DNA from: Methylomonas montana
Lineage (GTDB): Bacteria > Pseudomonadota > Gammaproteobacteria > Methylococcales > Methylomonadaceae
DNA: 64,000 bases
Reading direction: 5' to 3'
Assembly: GCF_030490285.1 (NCBI RefSeq)
Contig: NZ_CP129884.1
Location: 2,108,001-2,172,000 of the forward strand
Below, piece after piece: positions 26,100-33,294 of this stretch. The first letter of the stretch is position 1. Each line of letters starts with the position of its first letter. Under the pieces are notes generated by a model. The model saw only the letters and a program-made list of their open reading frames with translations. It did not search any database and had not been told where the DNA came from. The translations under genes and the position numbers were made by a program.

Positions 26100-27389
26100 T
26101 CAAAAGTCGCGCCAACTGCCGGGAATATACGCGGCGGTGTAGCTACTGCCATTTTTTCCGCCAAGGTTACTCAGTAAGTCGGGGTCGTAAACGACTGAAT
26201 AGCTACCTTGCATCTGATCACCGCCCACGTCGGAAATCAACGAGCCTTGAATCATTGGGCTGCCTCCCAGCTTCATGCCTGGCGTCGGCGGGTTGCCGGT
26301 GGTGTTAGCAATAGTGGGATTATCGAAAATATAAACAATCCCATAAATAACGGAAGTCCCACTATTCATAGTCAGGGCTTGGTTATCCAGTACCAGAATT
26401 ACCGGTTTGGTTGTAGAGCCAATTACCTGACCCGGACCCAACTGACACTCGCCGGTGATCCACCATAGCGGATAAGTATTGCCTGAACTGGCGTTCAAGC
26501 CGCTGCAACTGGACACGACATGACCATAACTATCGGCTTCCGCTTTTTTTGTAGTCCAATCGGCTTTGTTGATGCCAAACAGAAACCGGAACAGATCGGT
26601 GGGAAAATTGGCATCGTTGGGGAGCAAGTCCGGGTAGCTTTGGCTGTATGAAGTTAGTGTTACGCCGCCCATCTCCGCGTGCGATAGATAAGACGGACCG
26701 CATTGGGGATTATTGCCACCAAAATATTGTCTGTGGCAGGTGGCTGCGGAGCCGCTAGTCAGTTCGATGACTTTAGGTGGGTTGCTGGGGGGGCCTGACC
26801 AAATTGATACCGGCACGCCTGGCCCAGAACCGTTGGGGTTGCCGACAATATTGAAATTGCCGCCGGTGCCAACCGATCCGCCAACGATCAAGGGAACATC
26901 GGGGGTGCTGCCGCCCAGTGCGTTGGCCATGCTGATTTGGCGAATGACGTTTGCCGAGCCGGAGCCGTCGGCACTGGTGCCCGTGCTGGTGAAAGTAAAT
27001 ATCGGAATAGTGCCAAGGCTTGCGCCGCTATTGACGACGGTTACACTAAACTTGGCTTGACCGGCACTGGCGGCAGTGCCATCGGCTCTGAGATCGGTCG
27101 CCTGGGCATTGGCCAGAATGGTGGCAAGTGTGTTTGTGGTGGTGGTTGGGCTTGTGCCATCGTAGAGCCGTTTAAACTCGGTAATGAAACGCTCGGTGGA
27201 ATAATCCAGTCCGGCCTCGGCAATCGCAAACGCCTCCTTGTGGCGTGTTTCGTTGCCGGCCATGCGTTGGTCGAACATGCCGACCTTGGTGGCGAAAATG
27301 ACCATCAGAGTCGCGGTCACAAGCACTGCAATGGTGACGACCAAGGTAGCCATTCCGCGTTGATACGAGTGTTTTATTAGTGATTTCAT
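26100..27389 (-). CDS. pilX: PilX-type minor pilin assembly protein
   Basis: A 429-residue protein with the PilX N-terminal form: short basic start (MKSLIKHSYQRG), MATLVVTIAVLVTATLMVIFATK membrane helix and NETRHKEAFAIAEAGLDYSTERFI, where the AxxxAEAGLD pattern is characteristic. PilX helps initiate and stabilise type IV pili. The long C-terminal region is Gly/Ser/Pro-rich with few Cys and is larger than typical PilX (~200). It lies 34 bp after pilW and 36 bp before the giant pilV-like gene, in the same operon. Confidence 0.85.
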   Translation of the reverse strand: MKSLIKHSYQRGMATLVVTIAVLVTATLMVIFATKVGMFDQRMAGNETRHKEAFAIAEAGLDYSTERFITEFKRLYDGTSPTTTTNTLATILANAQATDLRADGTAASAGQAKFSVTVVNSGASLGTIPIFTFTSTGTSADGSGSANVIRQISMANALGGSTPDVPLIVGGSVGTGGNFNIVGNPNGSGPGVPVSIWSGPPSNPPKVIELTSGSAATCHRQYFGGNNPQCGPSYLSHAEMGGVTLTSYSQSYPDLLPNDANFPTDLFRFLFGINKADWTTKKAEADSYGHVVSSCSGLNASSGNTYPLWWITGECQLGPGQVIGSTTKPVILVLDNQALTMNSGTSVIYGIVYIFDNPTIANTTGNPPTPGMKLGGSPMIQGSLISDVGGDQMQGSYSVVYDPDLLSNLGGKNGSSYTAAYIPGSWRDF

Positions 27390-27425
27390 AACTTCACCAT
27401 CCTATTCAGTCGTTTTGATGAAACG

Positions 27426-28091
27426 CTAAAATTCATCGTTACGGATTTTTACGGTTTCGGTAATGGTTCGACTTACCGTGGTGTCTCTGCGCAAGACGCC
27501 GGACAGACTGATCCTAATTTGCCGAACGTTGATGCCGGCCTCGACTACGGTGGTATCGGTGAAAGTGAGACCAGTGATACGTACCAGCGATTCGTCTGTC
27601 ACGGGTTGCCAGGTGCCGCAACCTGCGGCAACGCTGGTTGAACCGTTGCATTGTTCGATCCGTTCAGTGCCAGCCGTAGTGTTTAGGCGGAAGCCATATA
27701 ATTCGGTGGTGCCGCCAGTAGCCTCATCGAAGGAGTAGGAGATGGTGTTACCACCACCGCTAATCACCAAGCGTGTTGCTGTAGAGGCGGTGTTGGCCGT
27801 ACTGGTCGACGAGAACGGGTTGGTTGGAGGCAGAGTTGCGGCATTGGTTGCAGCATTGCGGTTTGCGCCGGCACGGCGAATATCTCGGGTCATCAGGCTC
27901 ATGGCCGCTCTAAGCTCCTGATTGAGCCGAATGGATTTTAAGTTTTCATTGTCCGATTTTATCATCGACACAAAGATACCCAATACTGCGCCAAGAATGA
28001 TTAGGCCGATTAAAACCGAAACCAATAATTCAACCAAGGTAAATCCGGTTAGTCTTTGTTGCTTGGTGTTTAAAATAGTTGAAGGTTTCAT
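27426..28091 (-). CDS. pilW: PilW-type minor pilin
   Basis: A 221-residue prepilin. The class III-type leader MKPSTILNTKQQRLTG is followed by FTLVELLVSVLIGLIILGAVLGIFV, with Glu5 of the mature protein, and LRAAMSLMTRDIRRAGANRN, a PilW signature. PilW acts with the other minor pilins in the pilus-priming complex. Its start overlaps the fimT stop by 1 nt (TAATG), so the two are coupled. Confidence 0.88.
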   Translation of the reverse strand: MKPSTILNTKQQRLTGFTLVELLVSVLIGLIILGAVLGIFVSMIKSDNENLKSIRLNQELRAAMSLMTRDIRRAGANRNAATNAATLPPTNPFSSTSTANTASTATRLVISGGGNTISYSFDEATGGTTELYGFRLNTTAGTERIEQCNGSTSVAAGCGTWQPVTDESLVRITGLTFTDTTVVEAGINVRQIRISLSGVLRRDTTVSRTITETVKIRNDEF

Positions 28092-28732
28092 TATGGGCAG
28101 GCTCCGCTGTCGATATAGCTGGTTAGCGTGGAAGCGCTATCCTTACAAATTCTGATTCTGCCGGTTGAGGAGGTGGTGACGCCGAGCGATTTTCCACCGG
28201 CTGCAAAAAACCGGATGGTGCCGGAAGTTGCTGTGCCTCTCAGTGATTCGAATGTTCGCGATTTTGCGGTATTAAAGGTAACGGTTATCCCTGTGTAATC
28301 GGTGTTGCTAACTACGCTGCCCGCAGCACAGCTATTGGCGGTCGAGCAATCGCAAGTCGTAGCGCCTGCTTTTGTCATGCCATAGCACCAATCGCTATAA
28401 GCATTGCTGGCGCTAGCGCAGGCAGCGCCGGTACAGACTGAGCCGGACGATGTAAATACGATGCTTTTGCCCACAGTGATTGCAGCGTTGCTAGTCACCG
28501 CTTCCGCTTTTGCGTTTTGCAATGCCGCAACCAAACCTTCTGCCGCGCCTTCCACGCGTTGCTGCCGCATTTGATCTTGGAAAGAAGGGACGGCAAGTCC
28601 GGCTAACACGGCGACGATGACAATCACCACCAATAGCTCAATCAGTGTTAATCCATATTGCTGCTTGCGCTTTCTTGCCAGTTCGGTTTTTTCAACCAAA
28701 TATCTTTTTTGCGTTCGTGAAATATGAGTCAT
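28091..28732 (-). CDS. fimT: FimT/GspH-type pseudopilin
   Basis: About 213 residues from ATG 28732. A long basic leader precedes the prepilin peptidase site QYG|LTLIELLVVIVIVAVLAGLAVPSFQDQMRQQRVEGAAEGLVAALQ, where the second half is the GspH/FimT signature. The C-terminal part has paired Cys (CTGAACAS, CDCSTANSC) forming possible disulfides. GspH/FimT proteins sit at or near the pilus tip and some bind DNA during uptake. A frame extension to 28798 exists but adds nothing recognisable. It opens the operon that runs to the giant pilV-like gene. Confidence 0.85.
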   Translation of the reverse strand: MTHISRTQKRYLVEKTELARKRKQQYGLTLIELLVVIVIVAVLAGLAVPSFQDQMRQQRVEGAAEGLVAALQNAKAEAVTSNAAITVGKSIVFTSSGSVCTGAACASASNAYSDWCYGMTKAGATTCDCSTANSCAAGSVVSNTDYTGITVTFNTAKSRTFESLRGTATSGTIRFFAAGGKSLGVTTSSTGRIRICKDSASTLTSYIDSGACP

Positions 28733-29053
28733 TGTGTCTAAGCTTAGGTATGCTTGTTTTGCCGACCGTCGGTTGTTTGTTGCTACACCGGATAACATTC
28801 TTGGCCTCCAGTTTAACGCATTATGGAGAAAGCATCAGTCACACACGTTTTCCTGCTGTATGAGAGTGGTTGCCATACGGTTTCCGTATTCGGAAACAAT
28901 CCTCATCGTCAATTGCAGTAATGCCGTGGTTGTTTGTATAGGTTTGCTTTTCTCGGGCTAAGTCTCGATAATTTTGGTACGTCTTCGAATATAGTTAGTA
29001 TAGGTGACTAGCTCACTTTCCTTATACACCCCGCTAAATAAAAGGTATTTGAA
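28733..29053. promoter_or_regulatory. Divergent control region between fimT and pilE-like genes
   Basis: About 320 bp between divergent pilin genes. It contains one perfect hairpin, GTTTCCG-TATT-CGGAAAC (28880-28897), which could be an operator or RNA structure. I cannot place a sigma-54 or sigma-70 promoter convincingly; no gene is evident. Confidence 0.45.
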
Positions 29054-29524
29054 ATGAAACACAGAGTGAGAGAAAAGATTTTTGGTTTTACGTTGGTTGA
29101 GCTGATGATTGTGATAGTGGTGATCGGTATTTTGGCGGCGGTTGGGTATCCTTCTTATAGAGAATATGTTGTTCGCTCTAAACGTTCAGATGGTAAGGCC
29201 GCTTTGTTGCAAGCGCAATTGGCCCAGGAAAAATATCGGGCTAATTGTCCACAATACGCCACAACAATTACACCTGGATATCCGATTTCACCGGCTACAT
29301 TTAGTTGTTCAGATTTAAAAATTAATCTTCCGAACAATTCGCCAAATGGACATTACACCATTGCAATTTCAGGTACGCCAAATAATACAACCTATAAATT
29401 TACAGCTACGCCTAGTGACTTTACGGACACGAAGTGCAATGTTTTTGCTGTCAATCAAGATGGTAAAACGACCTCGGCTTCGCAAACGACAGATGCAGAT
29501 GTGCAGGAATGTTGGGGGAAGTAG
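29054..29524 (+). CDS. pilE: PilE/PilA-type type IV pilin
   Basis: A 156-residue type IV pilin. A short leader ([11 protein letters not shown]) precedes [42 protein letters not shown] with Glu5, the usual pilin N-helix. Two C-terminal Cys ([10 protein letters not shown] and ECWGK) form the expected D-region disulfide, and a further pair is near residues 54-76. It could be the major pilin or a PilE-type minor pilin, as in the fimT-pilE minor pilin clusters. It is divergent from the fimT operon. Confidence 0.88.
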   Translation: MKHRVREKIFGFTLVELMIVIVVIGILAAVGYPSYREYVVRSKRSDGKAALLQAQLAQEKYRANCPQYATTITPGYPISPATFSCSDLKINLPNNSPNGHYTIAISGTPNNTTYKFTATPSDFTDTKCNVFAVNQDGKTTSASQTTDADVQECWGK

Positions 29525-29615
29525 AGCTAAGTTGAGCTCATTGTCAAAATGGAGGGGCAACGAGCTTAATAACTCGTCCCCCATATCGCGTTCGTATTGA
29601 AGTAGATAAGTAGCA

Positions 29616-29990
29616 ATGTTTTTAATCATAAAAAATATACCGTCCACCATCAATAAGTATGATTTGGAGAAGCTGATTAAACCTTCGCTTGAAGGGCAGT
29701 TTTGGCAAAAAAGCGGTTCTCTTAAGTCGGTAAAAATAATAGAAGTGAGTTATGACGAAAAGCCTTTTGAATATCACGGTGTGGCGTTTGTGACACCGGA
29801 TGACGTGGCGATGCGAGTCATCCATTCATTGAATGGAAAATCAGCCTTTGGGGCGTTGCTTAATGTCCATGAATATGAAGTGAGAAATTGGCAAAATGAT
29901 AGGCGACAAAGGAATGAGCTTCCCGCAAAAGGCCTGAAAACCGATAAAAGAAAAAGAGATCGTCGAAGATCGGGGATCCGCATAAATTAA
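29616..29990 (+). CDS. RRM-type RNA-binding protein
   Basis: A 124-residue protein with one RNA-recognition motif: LIIKNIPSTINKYDLEKLI as the first strand and helix (RNP2-like LIIKNI), then HGVAFVTPDDVAMRVIHSLNGKSAFGALLNVHEYE as the RNP1-like strand and second helix. A strongly basic tail (KRKRDRRRSG) follows. Such proteins in bacteria bind RNA and may regulate translation. It lies between pilE and the chemotaxis operon, which is unusual, and might tune either. The N-terminal VNI/KNI form supports the RRM call well. Confidence 0.8.
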   Translation: MFLIIKNIPSTINKYDLEKLIKPSLEGQFWQKSGSLKSVKIIEVSYDEKPFEYHGVAFVTPDDVAMRVIHSLNGKSAFGALLNVHEYEVRNWQNDRRQRNELPAKGLKTDKRKRDRRRSGIRIN

Positions 29991-30167
29991 TGTCATGACG
30001 CTCAAATGAGCGCCATCAAGGTTCGCTCATCTTTTCCTATCTGTTGCTGTCTCGGTTGATGCCGGCCGGCCGCATGTCGCAGTACGCATTTTCGGTAATT
30101 CAATTTTGAGTAACTACAATCTTGTTGTAGCTTAGTCGCACTTTAATGGGGCACAAAGATCGCCTGC

Positions 30168-30205
30168 CTACCTGAACACAATCCATCAATGGCATGTTCA
30201 GGTAG
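30168..30205 (+). promoter_or_regulatory. Leader hairpin upstream of cheY
   Basis: CTACCTGAACA (30168-30178) and TGTTCAGGTAG (30195-30205) form a perfect 11-bp inverted repeat ending about 40 bp before the cheY start. No T-run follows, so it is not a standard terminator. It could be an operator or a structured mRNA leader. A second small hairpin (CTACAA/TTGTAG, 30114-30130) lies upstream. Confidence 0.5.
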
Positions 30206-30244
30206 ATTTCAAATATAAATTCGATAAATTTTGGAGGAAAAATT

Positions 30245-30607
30245 GTGGCAACAATTCTCGCAGTAGACGATTCTGCATCGATGAGACAGATGGTGTCTTT
30301 CACATTGAAAGGCGCCGGTTACAACGTGGTGGAAGCGGTTGACGGTTTGGATGCCTTGAACAAAGCCAAGGCGCAGGCTTTCGATTGCATTGTGACCGAC
30401 GTCAACATGCCTAATAAAGATGGGATTGAGTTGATTAGAGATTTAAGGGCATTGCCCAATTATAAGTTTACGCCCATGTTGATGCTGACGACCGAAGCCG
30501 GTATGGATAAAAAACAGCAAGGTAAGGATGCCGGCGCTACGGGCTGGATTGTTAAGCCGTTTAATCCTGATCAGTTGTTGAAAACCATCAAAAAGGTGAT
30601 GGGTTAG
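30245..30607 (+). CDS. cheY: CheY-type single-domain response regulator
   Basis: A 120-residue receiver domain starting at GTG 30245 with a strong GGAGGA ribosome site. Receiver motifs are ILAVDDSASMRQM with the acidic pair, phosphoacceptor Asp52 in IVTDVNMPNKDG, the Thr in LMLTTEAG and the Lys in WIVKPFNPDQL. It should carry phosphate from CheA to its output, which may be a pilus motor given the pilin genes nearby. It opens the operon with cheA 40 bp downstream. Confidence 0.95.
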   Translation: MATILAVDDSASMRQMVSFTLKGAGYNVVEAVDGLDALNKAKAQAFDCIVTDVNMPNKDGIELIRDLRALPNYKFTPMLMLTTEAGMDKKQQGKDAGATGWIVKPFNPDQLLKTIKKVMG

Positions 30608-30647
30608 TTTCTGATATTCTCAACGCTACAAAGGATTCGGTAATTCT

Positions 30648-32720
30648 ATGGCTATCGATATGGCGCAATTCCATCAAGTGTTTTTCGAGGAAAGCTTCGA
30701 AGGCCTTGATGCAATGGAATCCGGATTGCTCAATCTCGATATGGGCGATGTCAATGTCGATGATATCAATACCATTTTCCGGGCTGCGCATTCGATAAAG
30801 GGCGGTAGCGGCACTTTTGGCTTTACGGCGGTTTCCGATTTCACCCATGTGATGGAAACCTTGTTGGACGAGATGCGCGATGGGCGTCGGAAAGTCACGC
30901 AACCGGCTGTCAATGTATTATTGGGATCCGTTGATTGTTTGCGGGACATGCTGCAAGCGATACAGACAGACGGCGAAATTGACCGGACTGATGTTGCCGA
31001 GCATAAGCAAGCGTTGGATAACGAACTGAATAATCTCGGCGCGGCCGATTTTTCAGAGCAACCAGCAGTTGGCTCCATGGCAAACAATGTTCCTTTATCC
31101 GGTGTTGAGCAAGAGATTATTGGCTGGAAAATCGCCTTTAGTCCGCATTTGCATTTACTAAAAACCGGTAACGAGCCGGTCAGGATGTTTAGGGAATTGG
31201 CTACTCTTGGTCAATTAAAGACGACGGTCGATTTGCAGGGTGTACCGGATTTTTACGATCTTGATCCGGAAGAATGTCATTTATCCTGGAAGCTGGAGTT
31301 GATAGGCAATGCGTCCGTGGCGGAAATCGACGAGATTTTCGATTGGGTCGAAGACGATTGCGATCTAGCTAAACTAGCCATTTATGGGGAGGGGTCATCG
31401 GCATTAGCCGTATCGCAACAAGCTTCGCCCGTACCCGCTGTAAATTCGAGCATCGAGCCAGCAAGCTTTGAATTCTCAAAGACTACCGAACCTAAATTGG
31501 CAAGTGTTGAAAAAGCCGGCAACAAGGAAGAAGCAAAAACTGCCGCAAAAGGTTCCAGTTCTATTCGGGTCGATACCAGCAAAATCGATACGCTGATCAA
31601 TATGGTCGGCGAGTTGGTGATAACTCAATCCATGCTGAGTTTACTGGGTGAACATTTTGAGTTGAATAAACTGGATCAGTTGAAAAACGGCCTGTCTCAG
31701 TTAGAACGGCATACCCGCGAGCTGCAGGAAAGCGTGATGAATATTCGCATGCTGCCTATCAGTTTTGTGTTTAGCCGCTTTCCTCGGCTTGCACATGACA
31801 TCAGCAGTAAGTTGGGCAAAAAAATCGAACTTAAATTGGTAGGCGAGCATACCGAAGTCGATAAGACAGTCGTCGAACTGCTCAGCGATCCTTTAGTGCA
31901 TCTGGTCAGGAATAGTCTCGACCACGGCATCGAAATGCCGGACGTTCGGTTGGCTGCCGGCAAGCCCGAAACCGGTACGGTGACGCTGGAGGCTTATCAC
32001 CGTGGCGGCAATATCGTCATCGAAGTCAGCGATGACGGTAAAGGTTTAGATAAAGACAAACTGCGGGCCAAAGCCATCGAGAAAGGCTTGATCGATGCAG
32101 ATGCCATCCTGACCGATAAGCAAACCTACGAACTGATCTTCATGCCGGGATTTTCCACTGCCGAAAAACTCACCGATATTTCCGGTCGCGGCGTCGGCAT
32201 GGATGTGGTCCGTCGCAATATTCAGGCCTTGGGCGGCAATATTGAAATCCTGTCCGAATTGGGAAAGGGCTCGACGATTTCGATACATTTGCCGCTGACT
32301 CTGGCCATACTCGATGGCCAGTCGATTGCCGTCGGCGACGAAATTTATATCTTGCCGCTGGGTTCCATCATCGAATCGTTGCATGTTAAGGAAGATAGGC
32401 TCAACCGGGTGGCCGGCAAGGGCGAAACCTTCCTGTTGCGTGGCCAATACCTGCCGATTGTCAGGATGCATGAGATTTTCAATGTCCCCAGCGCCAAAAC
32501 CACTAAGCTGACCGAAGGTTTGATCGTGGTCGTCGAGGGCCAAGGGTTGCGTTGCGGCTTATTCGTGGATGATTTACTCGGCCAACAACAAGTGGTGATC
32601 AAGTCTTTGGAAGCGAATTATCGTCGAATCGAAGGTATATCCGCGGCAACCATTTTAGGAGACGGTTCGGTGGCGCTGATTCTGGATATTCCCGGTTTAG
32701 TGCGTTTGGCCAATCAATAA
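30648..32720 (+). CDS. cheA: Chemotaxis histidine kinase CheA
   Basis: A 690-residue kinase. Domains: Hpt at 1-110 with phosphorylation His48 in RAAHSIKGGSGTFG; an extra alpha/beta domain at about 160-250 (LEVGW-type WKIAFSPHLHLL...); dimerisation helices from ~308 (TSKIDTLINMVGELVITQSML); HATPase with HLVRNSLDHGIEMP, ISDDGKGLD and the GRGVGMDVVRRN box; and a C-terminal CheW-like domain (~560-690). This is full length. It is followed by cheW after 16 bp. The kinase should phosphorylate the CheY and CheB encoded here. Confidence 0.97.
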   Translation: MAIDMAQFHQVFFEESFEGLDAMESGLLNLDMGDVNVDDINTIFRAAHSIKGGSGTFGFTAVSDFTHVMETLLDEMRDGRRKVTQPAVNVLLGSVDCLRDMLQAIQTDGEIDRTDVAEHKQALDNELNNLGAADFSEQPAVGSMANNVPLSGVEQEIIGWKIAFSPHLHLLKTGNEPVRMFRELATLGQLKTTVDLQGVPDFYDLDPEECHLSWKLELIGNASVAEIDEIFDWVEDDCDLAKLAIYGEGSSALAVSQQASPVPAVNSSIEPASFEFSKTTEPKLASVEKAGNKEEAKTAAKGSSSIRVDTSKIDTLINMVGELVITQSMLSLLGEHFELNKLDQLKNGLSQLERHTRELQESVMNIRMLPISFVFSRFPRLAHDISSKLGKKIELKLVGEHTEVDKTVVELLSDPLVHLVRNSLDHGIEMPDVRLAAGKPETGTVTLEAYHRGGNIVIEVSDDGKGLDKDKLRAKAIEKGLIDADAILTDKQTYELIFMPGFSTAEKLTDISGRGVGMDVVRRNIQALGGNIEILSELGKGSTISIHLPLTLAILDGQSIAVGDEIYILPLGSIIESLHVKEDRLNRVAGKGETFLLRGQYLPIVRMHEIFNVPSAKTTKLTEGLIVVVEGQGLRCGLFVDDLLGQQQVVIKSLEANYRRIEGISAATILGDGSVALILDIPGLVRLANQ

Positions 32721-32736
32721 CCGGATTAAACATATC

Positions 32737-33252
32737 ATGTCGGAACTTATCGAAGTCAATGATACAGCGCCGCAAGAGGCGAAAAAGCAGGAAAGCAGTT
32801 TGCAATTCCTCAGCTTTACCTTGGGTCAGGAAGAGTACGGTGTGGACATTCTGCGCGTACAGGAAATTCGCAGTTGGGAGCCGGTATCGCGGATACCCAA
32901 TGTGCCGGCGTATGAAAAAGGCGTGGTCAATTTGCGGGGCGCGATTGTGCCGATTATCGACTTACGGGAGCGTTTTCAGCTAGGCCATAGTGCTTATACG
33001 CCTTTGACGGTGGTAGTGGTTTTGCAAGCCCGAATGGCGGATAAGACCCGCGTGATGGGTGTTGTAGTCGATTCGGTTTCCGATGTCGTGGATATCAATA
33101 AAAAAAGCATTCAAAGCGCGCCCAATTTTGGCGCCAAAGTCAGCACCGAATTTATCAACGGTCTGGCGTCTGTAAACGACCGGATGGTGATGCTATTGGA
33201 TGTCGATAAATTATTAAAACTTGATGGCGTGGATGATGAAGATGAAAGTTGA
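32737..33252 (+). CDS. cheW: Chemotaxis coupling protein CheW (first)
   Basis: A 171-residue CheW couples receptors to CheA. The pattern LQFLSFTLGQEEYGVDILRVQEIRSWEPVSRIPNVPAYEKGVVNLRGAIVPIIDLRERF is complete, followed by VMGVVVDSVSDVVDI and LDVDKLL near the end. The acidic tail DGVDDEDES is extra. A second cheW is encoded at 35678, so the operon likely serves two receptor classes. Confidence 0.96.
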   Translation: MSELIEVNDTAPQEAKKQESSLQFLSFTLGQEEYGVDILRVQEIRSWEPVSRIPNVPAYEKGVVNLRGAIVPIIDLRERFQLGHSAYTPLTVVVVLQARMADKTRVMGVVVDSVSDVVDINKKSIQSAPNFGAKVSTEFINGLASVNDRMVMLLDVDKLLKLDGVDDEDES

Positions 33253-33294
33253 AACAAGAGCAGTGTCTGGCTGTGTCCTGATGGAGGATATGCA

